A stretch of DNA of 33,008 bases from Sphingobacteriales bacterium (GTDB lineage: Bacteria; Bacteroidota; Bacteroidia; Sphingobacteriales; Sphingobacteriaceae). The notes below the pieces were generated by a model. The model was not told the origin of the DNA, searched no databases, and saw only the letters and a program-made list of their open reading frames with translations. The stretch covers positions 1 through 33,008 of the forward strand of contig CANNIS010000010.1 in the NCBI GenBank assembly GCA_947505035.1. The letters run 5' to 3'. This document shows, in pieces, positions 1 to 7,873 of the stretch. The position numbers and the translations under genes were made by a program. The first letter of the stretch is position 1, and the number at the start of each line of letters is the position of its first letter.

Positions 1-735
1 AGTTTTTTACCGGCAATAAGTAAACAACACACCTATGCATTACCTTCCTTTTATCCATATGCTACGCAGCCATTAGGCGAAATAGGCGAACAATTTGAGG
101 TGTCGTATAATTTTAAAAAGGGCAGTATGCTTGGTGGTAAATATGGTACTTTGTTTACTGTTAATTTCTCCAATGCAAATAATTTAGATACTACACAAAC
201 TGGAGACGAACAAGGATATTCAGCAGCGTTTTTCTCCAAAGGAAAAATGCTTTTATATAGAGACCTCAATTTTGAAGTCGTAAAAAAAATCAGTCCGAAA
301 TTAAAAACAACTTATACTTATATGTATCAAGTCTTCAATAAAGATAAGGTGCAAAATGTATCTGGTTTTGGAACTGTATTTGCACATATTGCTGTGTTTG
401 AAATGCAATATAAAATCAATAGTAAAAAAACTTTTCGTGCAGAATTACAAAGCATGAGAACCAAACAAGATTTTGGCGATTGGGCTGTAGGACTAGCAGA
501 ATATACTGTTTCGCCACATTGGTTCTTTGCAGTTATAGATCAATTTAATTATGGTAATGCAATTGCAGAAAAACGAGCGCATTATTATAGTGGTAGTTTT
601 GGTTATACTAAAAATGCCACCCGTTTTATTGTTGGCTATGGTAAACAAAGAGAAGGTTTTTTATGTGTTGGGGGTGTATGTAGGTTAATTCCAGCTTCGT
701 ACGGATTATCACTTGCCATTAGTAGTACTTTTTAA
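1..735 (+). CDS. Outer-membrane beta-barrel protein, probably DUF6029 family (5' truncated)
   Basis: The reading frame is open from the first base of the window to the TAA at 733-735, so the true start lies outside. A GTG at 100 is in frame, but the upstream codons also read as protein, so I treat the gene as 5'-partial. The visible 244 residues alternate polar and aromatic/hydrophobic residues in short strands and end in a phenylalanine (SLAISSTF), as is typical of the last strand of an outer-membrane barrel. Repeated turns such as GGKYGTLFTVNFS resemble the Bacteroidota family DUF6029, often found beside Omp28-like genes. The lipoprotein gene downstream starts 1 nt after this stop, so the two are probably co-transcribed. 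Barrel character is fairly clear; the family name is from memory of the motif and less certain. Substrate unknown. Confidence 0.6.
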   Translation, partial: SFLPAISKQHTYALPSFYPYATQPLGEIGEQFEVSYNFKKGSMLGGKYGTLFTVNFSNANNLDTTQTGDEQGYSAAFFSKGKMLLYRDLNFEVVKKISPKLKTTYTYMYQVFNKDKVQNVSGFGTVFAHIAVFEMQYKINSKKTFRAELQSMRTKQDFGDWAVGLAEYTVSPHWFFAVIDQFNYGNAIAEKRAHYYSGSFGYTKNATRFIVGYGKQREGFLCVGGVCRLIPASYGLSLAISSTF

Positions 736-736
736 A

Positions 737-1597
737 ATGAAAAACATGAAAAATAGTAGCTTATTTATATTTAGCATCTTCGTCGCATTTACATTTGCTG
801 CATGCGATGAAATTACAGGACCCTACACAGAGGAAGTAAATGTTACAGAAGGTGGCCGTAAAATTTTATTAGAAGATTTTACAGGACATGAATGCGGAAA
901 TTGCCCTTATGCTGGAATAGAAGCGACAAATCTAGACTCAATATACAAAGGCCGTGTGATAGTAGTAGCTACCCATTGCAGCTTTTTTGCAGACACAAAC
1001 AAAACTGGCAAATTCAGTTATAATTTTAAAACACCGGTTGGCGATGAGTTAGATCAATTCTTTAATATTGAAACAGCCGGTTTACCAAAGGGAATGGTAA
1101 ACAGACAAGCCAATGACGGTGATTATAGTATTTTTTCTAATAGACTACTCAATTATACAGCATGGGGGTCGAGTATTGCGATGGAATTAAATAAAAAAGC
1201 AGCGCTTAACTTAAGCCTTTCCAAAAGCTATGATACCCTGAGTAGGAATTTAAATTTAGAAGTAGAAATTGAATACCTAGAGAAAGGAAATATCAATCAA
1301 CAATTAGTGGTTTATTTAGTAGAAGACAGTATCATTAATTGGCAAAAATGGTATGGTCATATTCCAGAGAATGTTTCAGACTTTGCACATCGCCATGTAT
1401 TAAGAAAAAGCCTGAATGGTGCTTGGGGTGATCGTTTGAGCGGAAGTGTTAAATCTGCCGGTCAAATCATTTCAAAATCATATACTACAACTATTAGTTC
1501 GAAATACAAGCAAAAGAAATGTTATATAGTTGCTTTTGTACAAAACAATTTAACCAAAGAAGTATTACAAGTAGAAGAAATAAAATTAATAGAATAA
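737..1597 (+). CDS. Omp28-related lipoprotein with thioredoxin-like CxxC
   Basis: A 286-residue exported lipoprotein. The N-terminus has a short basic stretch, a hydrophobic core and a lipobox ending FAAC, giving Cys23 as the lipidated residue. After it comes LLEDFTGHECGNCPYA, a thioredoxin-fold signature with CxxC at Cys53/Cys56, as in the Omp28-related family of Bacteroidota. The remainder looks like a beta-rich C-terminal domain. I use the ATG at 737, which follows the previous stop directly; an in-frame TTG at 713 would put eight residues ahead of the signal peptide. A second ATG at 746 is also possible. The CxxC suggests a thiol-disulfide or binding role at the outer membrane, but no substrate can be read from the sequence. 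The gene ends in a strong hairpin terminator that begins within its stop codon. Confidence 0.8.
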   Translation: MKNMKNSSLFIFSIFVAFTFAACDEITGPYTEEVNVTEGGRKILLEDFTGHECGNCPYAGIEATNLDSIYKGRVIVVATHCSFFADTNKTGKFSYNFKTPVGDELDQFFNIETAGLPKGMVNRQANDGDYSIFSNRLLNYTAWGSSIAMELNKKAALNLSLSKSYDTLSRNLNLEVEIEYLEKGNINQQLVVYLVEDSIINWQKWYGHIPENVSDFAHRHVLRKSLNGAWGDRLSGSVKSAGQIISKSYTTTISSKYKQKKCYIVAFVQNNLTKEVLQVEEIKLIE

Positions 1598-1628
1598 AAA
1601 AAGGCCTCGAAATTCGAGGCCTTTTTTT
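1596..1628. terminator. Bidirectional intrinsic terminator
   Basis: A perfect inverted repeat GGCCTCGAA / TTCGAGGCC (1603-1611 and 1613-1621) is flanked by seven A on the left and seven T on the right, so it works as a hairpin plus U-tract on either strand. It lies between two convergent genes and touches both stop codons, serving the Omp28-like gene on the plus strand and the amidohydrolase on the minus strand. Confidence 0.93.
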
Positions 1629-2895
1629 ATTGGTCTATACCATATTTCTTTAAGTATTTTTCGTTGAGTTCGTTTTGAGAATTTTTTAATTTAATTTCAG
1701 AACCTTGTATCCAAGCTCTTTCTACGCTTGAAGATTTCATGTCTAATAAATCACCTGTAGAGATGAGCAATGTGGCATCTTTACCTTTTGTTAAACTTCC
1801 TAAATTGTCTGCTACTCCCAATATTTCTGCTGCCGATAAAGTAACTGAGCGAAGCGCCATTTCTCTAGGCACACCATAAGCAGCGGTCGTTCCAGCTTCA
1901 AAGGGAAGATTTCTTTGTTGCCAACTACCATTAATAGCCATACAATAGGGAATACCAGCATTGTATAATATGGATGCTTTTTTATAAGGTAAATCAATGT
2001 CATCGTCTTCTCTACTCGGAAGCGAATGGGCGTTTTCTAAAATAATAGCAATATTATTTTCTTTTAAAAAATTCAACACTAAATGCGCGTCTCGAGCACC
2101 TACAATAATTGGCGTAATACCAAATTCTTTTGAAAAGTTAACAGCAGCAATAATATCTTTTGAATAATCTGCTGCAATAAATAATTTTTTCTTTCCTGAA
2201 AATAAATCCTGCATCGCGGCAAACTTTAAGTTTTTAACTTTAGGACGTGTTTGATTAAATGCTCGTGCTTGATTAAATAAATTTCTTAATTCAGTATAGC
2301 TTTTTTCGGTATTGGATTTTTGATCTTCAACAGATGGTGCCCAGGAAGCGCTGTAAATACGCATAGTCGGCCAATTTAAATGAATTCCTACATCGGCTTT
2401 GTATACGGCATCTTCCCAATTCCAACCCGCTAATTTCATTAAAGAACTACTGCCCGTAACAATTCCGCCTTCGGGCACCGTCATTGCTGTTAGCACGCCG
2501 TTGCTCCGCACCGTTGGAATTAATTTTGAATCGGTATTATAAGAAATAAGTGCCCGCACATTTGGATTCAATTCTCCTACTTCACGATAATCTAAAGTAG
2601 CACGCACTGCTTCTACTTCTTCTAAACCTAATCTACTATAGGGTGCAATTAAACCAGGATAAATATGTTTACCCTTAGCATTAATTACGATAGCAGTAGG
2701 ATCAATAATAGCATTCGTAGATTGCGCATTGTCAATTGCAACTATGATTCCATTTTTAATTTGTATCGTTCCATTTTCTATAAGCTCCCCATTCCCAATA
2801 TGAATAGTAGCTCCAGAGAATATAATATTTTCTTTTTGTTGTGCATAAGCATAGTTTACTATACTTAATGCAAAAATTAATATACTTTTTTTCAT
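1627..2895 (-). CDS. Secreted amidohydrolase-family protein, probably inactive
   Basis: 422 residues with a signal peptide (MKKSILIFALSIVNYAYAQ). The composite beta-sandwich of amidohydrolases frames the protein: ENIIFSGATIHIGNG near the N-terminus and LGSLTKGKDATLLI near the C-terminus. Between them is a barrel related to imidazolonepropionase-like enzymes. The metal-binding motif after strand 1, normally PGxIDxHxH, reads PGLIAPYSRLG here (residues 80-90), so both histidines are missing. I see no convincing replacement for the later histidines either. It is probably a non-catalytic paralogue. The start at 2895 (ATG, signal peptide immediately after) is preferred over a GTG at 2937 and an ATG at 2934 that would overlap the upstream gene. 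It lies 10 nt after the 1006-residue amidohydrolase, so the two are an operon and may form one complex. Confidence 0.82.
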   Translation of the reverse strand: MKKSILIFALSIVNYAYAQQKENIIFSGATIHIGNGELIENGTIQIKNGIIVAIDNAQSTNAIIDPTAIVINAKGKHIYPGLIAPYSRLGLEEVEAVRATLDYREVGELNPNVRALISYNTDSKLIPTVRSNGVLTAMTVPEGGIVTGSSSLMKLAGWNWEDAVYKADVGIHLNWPTMRIYSASWAPSVEDQKSNTEKSYTELRNLFNQARAFNQTRPKVKNLKFAAMQDLFSGKKKLFIAADYSKDIIAAVNFSKEFGITPIIVGARDAHLVLNFLKENNIAIILENAHSLPSREDDDIDLPYKKASILYNAGIPYCMAINGSWQQRNLPFEAGTTAAYGVPREMALRSVTLSAAEILGVADNLGSLTKGKDATLLISTGDLLDMKSSSVERAWIQGSEIKLKNSQNELNEKYLKKYGIDQ

Positions 2896-2905
2896 CCTAT
2901 TTAGC

Positions 2906-5900
2906 TTAGTTAGACATTTCATTTTCCATGTCATCACAGTGATATAATTTTTTCTCTTTTATAGTTGCCTTTTGACTTGGCATACCTAATTTTTTTTGAT
3001 CTAACATTTTTTGAATTAGGCGTTCCTTTTCTTTTGCGATTTGCTTCCTTAATTCTAAATCTCTTTCCGAATCAAAATAAATTACGCCATCAATAATTGT
3101 TTTTTCTGGTTTAGCATAAATAGTTAATGGATTGGTATTCCATAACACTACGTCAGCATCTTTTCCTACTTTAATACTACCTACACGATGATCGATATGG
3201 AGCATTTTTGCAGGATTTAAAGTAACCAACTTCCAGGCTTCTGTTTCAGTTAAAGCGCCGTATTTAATGGCTTTGGCAGCTTCTTGGTTAAGTCTTCTGG
3301 CCATTTCTGCATCGTCGGAATTGATTGCGGTATTCACTCCAACTTTTGTTAAAATGGCAGCATTATATGGAATCGCATCCATTACCTCAAATTTATATGC
3401 CCACCAATCAGAAAATGTAGAGGCATTTGCACCATGTGCTTTCATTTTATCCGCCACTTTATAGCCTTCCAAAATATGGGTGAAGGTATTTACTTTAAAG
3501 TTGAATGAATCGGCTACATGCATTAACATATTTATTTCTGACTGAACATAAGAATGACAGCTAATAAATCTTTTCTTGTTTAAGATTTCAAGCATGGTTT
3601 CTAATTCTAAATCAAAACGAGGGCTAACAGTTTTTGCACTTGCACTGAGTTTAGCGTAGTTTAATTTCTCAGATTCATATTCTTTCGCTCTAGTAAATGC
3701 ATCGATATACACTTGCTCAACGCCCATGCGGGTTTGAGGGAATCGCGTTTGTTGCCTATCACCCCAATTACTTTGCTTCACATTTTCTCCCAAAGCAAAT
3801 TTGATAAATGGACTTGCACCTTCAAATTTTAATTCTTCTGCTATTTTCCCCCATCTCAATTTGATTATTGCACTTTGTCCACCAATAGGATTTGCAGAAC
3901 CGTGTAAAAGTTGTGAAGTAGTTACTCCACCTGCTAATTGTCTATAAATATTAATGTCGTCTGGATCTAGGGCATCTCCGATTCGAACTTCTGCTGTATT
4001 ACTTTGTGTACCTTCGTTAACTCCCCTTGTTATGGCAATGTGTGAATGTTCATCAATGATGCCGCTTGTTAAATACTTTCCAGAAGCATCAATTACTTTT
4101 GCATCGAGGGCTTGGATGTTTTTCCCTATTTGAACAATTTTTCCATTATTAATTAATACATCTGTTTCTGTTAATACAGCTGGAGATTCGTTTGTCCAAA
4201 TAGTCGCATTTTTGATGATCATTTTTTCGGCTTGCAAAATGTTTGTAGTTCCATATGCCGTAAATGGATAATATACGGGTCCTAATTTTAATTCTTTTTC
4301 TTTTTGAATAGGCTCATTTGCAACTATAGGTTCTTGAAATGTTTTAGTTTTATTCGCAGACCAATTAAATTGTTTTCCATCGCTGCCTGTGCCACTTCCT
4401 ATCATTTGATTTCCAACAAAACTGGCATTCAATCTAAATTTTCCAATACTAGCAGAATCAATACTTGGATCATAAATCATCGACACTTGATTTTCAAAAT
4501 AATTAAGCTTGATAGATAAGTCTGTACTGTCTGCTTTTATTCCAGTAGCGACTAAATCGGTCAGTTTACCTTTGATGGTAATTTCTTTTGTTCCAATAGT
4601 ACCATTTGTTACCTGGTAAGTTCCTCTAATATCATTTTCGTTTGCTAGATTAATAGCATAAGACTTACCATCAATCCAAGTTGATAAAATAGTAGCGGAT
4701 TCTTCTTTGAAAATATTTCCAGAACAAATTATAAAATTAGCGCGCATGCCCTTTTTTAAACTCCCCACTTGATCGTTAACTCCAAATACAACTGCTGGTG
4801 TTTCGGTCAATGCGCTAAGCGCACTTTCTTCCGAAAGACCATATTTTACTGCCTTTCTAAGGTTATTTAAAAATTCGCTTGGTTTCTTTAAATCACTGGT
4901 GCTGAGTAAAAATTTAATATTCGCTTGGGCTAATGCTGCTGGATTGCTAGGTGCTAGTTCCCAATTTTTTAATTCTGTTAAGGAAATATTACCCGCATCA
5001 AAATAATCTTCTACGTCGTATATTTTAGGAAAATTTAAGCCAATAATAATTATTGGATTTATTTTTTTTAGTTCTGGTATGCGTTGGTATTCGTTTCCCG
5101 CACCTTTAAAAATATAATTTATATTAAATTCATCTGCTATTTTTTGTGCCCTAAAAATATCATGCACATCTGTTACTTCAAAAATTTTAATATTTGATTT
5201 TTGGTCATTAATTGCCTGAAGCGATTGATTAAATTCGACTTTGCCTTTATTTTCTTTTAACCATTTTGCATCATAATAACTTTGTCTAATTAAAGCAATG
5301 CTTCCCATTAAAGAAGATGGATAATCTTGTTTTGAACTTCCTTTTCTGAAAGACAATGCAGAAGCGGCATTTGCCGATATAATTAATAAATTATCTCTTT
5401 CTGAGCCTAAAGAAACCAACGCGCTAGTACCTCTAAAAATGCCGTCTTTTTTCAAGGTATTTACTACCGTAAAACCTTGCGAACGAAATACATCAGGATC
5501 CGAATGCTTTACACTAAAATTAGTAATTGCATTATATTCACTTCTTACCGCTTCGTTCCAATGGTATGCGCCATCTTTATTGCTAATAAAAATCGGGTCT
5601 TCTGCGTTGCCTTCGTTTTTTGTATCCGACAATCCATAACTCGTATAGGCATCAATAAATCCAGGATAAATAATTTTATTTAAACAATTGATTACTACAT
5701 AACCTGCCGGAATACTTGCTTTTTCTGAAATACTAACAATTTTACCCCCATCAATCAAAAGGCTCGCTTTGGCTAAACGGGTATGTGCATCAATATAAAT
5801 GCAAGCATCAATCAATGCGAATTTATTTGGCTTTATATCTGCCACGCCATTTACTGGAAAAGTTTGTTGGGCTGTTACACGCAAGCCTATTAATATAAAC

Positions 5901-5926
5901 AAGCAGTATAATAATGTTTTTTTCAT
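2906..5926 (-). CDS. Secreted double amidohydrolase, one domain inactive and one active
   Basis: 1006 residues with an N-terminal signal peptide (cleavage near VTAQQ). It contains two amidohydrolase modules. The first (about residues 35-425) has the framing motifs IIYPGFIDAYTSYG and VGSLKKGMRANFII, but Tyr94 and Ser96 replace the metal-binding HxH. A beta-rich linker (about 430-560) follows. The second module (about 565-955) is intact: IIDEHSH with His627/His629, a candidate bridging lysine in PFIKFALGEN (Lys709), His791 in ISCHSY, His817 in FTHILEGYK and Asp871 in INSDD. It ends VGSIKVGKDADVVLWN, then a charged coiled-coil-like tail. The family hydrolyses C-N bonds of cyclic amides or peptides; the substrate here is unknown. 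This is the first gene of its operon and has a plausible promoter 40 nt upstream. Confidence 0.87.
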   Translation of the reverse strand: MKKTLLYCLFILIGLRVTAQQTFPVNGVADIKPNKFALIDACIYIDAHTRLAKASLLIDGGKIVSISEKASIPAGYVVINCLNKIIYPGFIDAYTSYGLSDTKNEGNAEDPIFISNKDGAYHWNEAVRSEYNAITNFSVKHSDPDVFRSQGFTVVNTLKKDGIFRGTSALVSLGSERDNLLIISANAASALSFRKGSSKQDYPSSLMGSIALIRQSYYDAKWLKENKGKVEFNQSLQAINDQKSNIKIFEVTDVHDIFRAQKIADEFNINYIFKGAGNEYQRIPELKKINPIIIIGLNFPKIYDVEDYFDAGNISLTELKNWELAPSNPAALAQANIKFLLSTSDLKKPSEFLNNLRKAVKYGLSEESALSALTETPAVVFGVNDQVGSLKKGMRANFIICSGNIFKEESATILSTWIDGKSYAINLANENDIRGTYQVTNGTIGTKEITIKGKLTDLVATGIKADSTDLSIKLNYFENQVSMIYDPSIDSASIGKFRLNASFVGNQMIGSGTGSDGKQFNWSANKTKTFQEPIVANEPIQKEKELKLGPVYYPFTAYGTTNILQAEKMIIKNATIWTNESPAVLTETDVLINNGKIVQIGKNIQALDAKVIDASGKYLTSGIIDEHSHIAITRGVNEGTQSNTAEVRIGDALDPDDINIYRQLAGGVTTSQLLHGSANPIGGQSAIIKLRWGKIAEELKFEGASPFIKFALGENVKQSNWGDRQQTRFPQTRMGVEQVYIDAFTRAKEYESEKLNYAKLSASAKTVSPRFDLELETMLEILNKKRFISCHSYVQSEINMLMHVADSFNFKVNTFTHILEGYKVADKMKAHGANASTFSDWWAYKFEVMDAIPYNAAILTKVGVNTAINSDDAEMARRLNQEAAKAIKYGALTETEAWKLVTLNPAKMLHIDHRVGSIKVGKDADVVLWNTNPLTIYAKPEKTIIDGVIYFDSERDLELRKQIAKEKERLIQKMLDQKKLGMPSQKATIKEKKLYHCDDMENEMSN

Positions 5927-5965
5927 ATAAAGTTATTTTACGAATACGATTTTATGGGTCAATTT

Positions 5966-5996
5966 TAAAGCTACTAATATCTTTAGGATTAAACAA
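5966..5996 (-). promoter_or_regulatory. Candidate promoter for the amidohydrolase operon
   Basis: On the minus strand, TTG (5996-5994), a 20-nt spacer and TAGCTTTA (5973-5966) match the Bacteroidota pattern TTG-N19-20-TAnnTTTG with one mismatch in the last base. The -7 box ends about 40 nt before the ATG at 5926. Confidence 0.45.
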
Positions 5997-6010
5997 TTTA
6001 TGGTAATAAT

Positions 6011-6041
6011 TTGAGCCTTATACTTTCTATGATTATATTTG
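6011..6041 (+). promoter_or_regulatory. Promoter for the cytochrome c / hflX operon
   Basis: TTG (6011-6013), a 20-nt spacer and TATATTTG (6034-6041) match the Bacteroidota consensus exactly. The expected transcription start, near 6048, leaves a leader of roughly 14 nt before the ATG at 6062. It also argues against the in-frame TTG at 6011 as a translation start, because that codon would then be part of the promoter. Confidence 0.65.
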
Positions 6042-6061
6042 TTGAAATAAAATTGACAAAA

Positions 6062-6709
6062 ATGAACCTAATTCAAACTTTACACATTGCCAGTGCAGTC
6101 CTATTTATTATAGATTATGTGGTAAAATCAATGCTATTGGTTTTTGACAAAACCACAGTGCTTGATAAATACAAAGCGTATACCAAAGTAATCAGTATGA
6201 TTATCAGTACTATTTTCTTAGTAACTGGTATTTATTTAGTAACCCAAATCAATATGAAAACTATTGGCGGCTGGTTCCATTTAAAATTAACACTTACAGT
6301 TATTGGTTTGGTATTAGGAATAATTGGATTTAAGAAAAAGAACAAAGCAATGGTTTTAATTTCAACCTTCTTATTTATTTACATTTATTTTTTATCTACT
6401 ACCAAAAGTGTTATGCTTAAAAAAGCAAATTTAGATGGCATTGTAACCGATACTACGGCTGCAAACTATGATGAACTTGTTCATGGAAAAGGTATTTATA
6501 TCAATAACTGTTTAAGATGTCATGGCGAAGATGGTAAAGCGGGTATTAATGGCGCTTCTAATTTAACCGCTTCCATGTGCGCAAACAAAGGACTTATCGG
6601 AATTATCAAGCATGGTAGAAATTTAATGCCGGCTTACAAAGATCAACTTTCAGAAACAGAAATCAATGCGGTAGCAAGCTATGTTAAATCGCTGCGTTCA
6701 GCAGAATAA
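6062..6709 (+). CDS. Membrane protein with SirB-like helices fused to cytochrome c
   Basis: 215 residues. The first ~118 residues form four hydrophobic helices (about 5-28, 41-62, 71-92, 97-115). Their layout (LHIASAVLF at the start, WFHLKLTLTVIGLVLG in the third helix) resembles the SirB/YidD-neighbour type of four-helix membrane protein. A class I cytochrome c domain follows, with the haem site CLRCH (Cys150, Cys153, His154) and a likely axial methionine, Met189, in NLMPAYKDQLS. The haem domain should lie on the periplasmic side. Likely role: electron transfer tied to the membrane. The ATG at 6062 is chosen because a consensus promoter lies just upstream. hflX begins at the base after this stop, so they share a transcript. 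The cytochrome part is certain; the SirB comparison is by eye. Confidence 0.78.
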   Translation: MNLIQTLHIASAVLFIIDYVVKSMLLVFDKTTVLDKYKAYTKVISMIISTIFLVTGIYLVTQINMKTIGGWFHLKLTLTVIGLVLGIIGFKKKNKAMVLISTFLFIYIYFLSTTKSVMLKKANLDGIVTDTTAANYDELVHGKGIYINNCLRCHGEDGKAGINGASNLTASMCANKGLIGIIKHGRNLMPAYKDQLSETEINAVASYVKSLRSAE

Positions 6710-7873
6710 ATGGCAAAACAACTTTATAATACTAGCGCAGCACAAGAACGAATTGTGCTTGTAGGAATTATTACGCCAGACGAAACAGAAGCACAAGAAA
6801 AAGAATACTTAGCCGAACTCGCCTTTCTAGTAGAAACAGCAGGCGGAACTTGTATTCATCAGTTTACACAAAAAGTACAACGCCCAGATATTCGAACTTA
6901 TGTAGGTAAGGGAAAACTCGAAGAAATTTGCGAATATGTTAAAGCTGAAGAAGCAGACATTGTCGTTTTTGATGACGAATTAAGTCCATCGCAATTAAGA
7001 AATATAGAGTTTGAATTAAAATGTCGGGTCATGGATCGCAGCAGTTTAATTCTCGATATTTTTGCTAAAAGAGCCCAGTCTGCTCAGGCTAAAACGCAAG
7101 TAGAGCTTGCACAATGTCAATATATGTTGCCTCGTTTAAAAAGACTCTGGACCCACTTAGAAAGACAAAAAGGGGGTATTGGTATGCGCGGACCTGGAGA
7201 GTCTCAAATAGAAACCGATAAACGAATTATTTTACAAAAAATAACATTGCTTAAAGAAAAATTAGAAATAATTGACAAGCAAAACGAAACACAAAGAAAA
7301 AACCGAAACGAATTAATTCGAGTTGCTTTAGTAGGTTATACCAATGTTGGTAAATCTACCATCATGAATATGCTGAGTAAATCTGAAGTGTTTGCCGAAA
7401 ATAAATTATTTGCTACACTCGATACAACCGTTCGAAAAGTAGTGATCGCTAATCTTCCTTTTTTACTTTCCGATACTGTTGGTTTTATTCGCAAATTACC
7501 CCATCATTTAGTTGAATGTTTTAAGTCAACTTTATCAGAAGTACAAGAAGCAGATATTTTAATGCAAGTGGTTGATATTTCGCATCCAAGTTTTGAAGAA
7601 CAAATTAGTGTGGTTAACGAAACGCTGAAAGACTTAAAGGTGCTCGATAAACCGATGATTATGGTTTTTAATAAGGTGGATGCATTTTATTCGGAAGATG
7701 GAGAAATGAGTATTGCCGATTTTGAAAAAAGCTGGATTAGTAAAACCAATACGCCTGCCATATTTATTTCTGCTTTAAATAAATCAAACCTAGAAAGTTT
7801 TAGAACTTTGATTTATGATAAAGTAAAAGCCCTACACGAAACGAGGTATCCTAATCAACAATTTTTATATTAA
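6710..7873 (+). CDS. hflX: GTPase HflX
   Basis: 387 residues, normal for HflX. The N-terminal HflX domain (about 12-120) carries YVGKGKLEEI and the FDDELSPSQ segment. A coiled linker with GGIGMRGPGESQIETD follows (residues 155-170), which is a family hallmark. The GTPase domain has G1 GYTNVGKST (209-217), G3 DTVG (255-258) and G4 NKVD (321-324). HflX binds the 50S subunit and in other bacteria splits stalled or heat-damaged 70S ribosomes. The ATG directly abuts the preceding TAA, and no separate promoter is visible. The stop codon abuts the stop of the convergent ABC transporter gene with no bases between and no terminator. Confidence 0.96.
   Translation: MAKQLYNTSAAQERIVLVGIITPDETEAQEKEYLAELAFLVETAGGTCIHQFTQKVQRPDIRTYVGKGKLEEICEYVKAEEADIVVFDDELSPSQLRNIEFELKCRVMDRSSLILDIFAKRAQSAQAKTQVELAQCQYMLPRLKRLWTHLERQKGGIGMRGPGESQIETDKRIILQKITLLKEKLEIIDKQNETQRKNRNELIRVALVGYTNVGKSTIMNMLSKSEVFAENKLFATLDTTVRKVVIANLPFLLSDTVGFIRKLPHHLVECFKSTLSEVQEADILMQVVDISHPSFEEQISVVNETLKDLKVLDKPMIMVFNKVDAFYSEDGEMSIADFEKSWISKTNTPAIFISALNKSNLESFRTLIYDKVKALHETRYPNQQFLY

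Noticed and set aside
6011-6061. A TTG start at 6011 for the cytochrome c gene
   Set aside because: That TTG is the -33 element of a consensus promoter; the ATG at 6062 follows the predicted transcription start.
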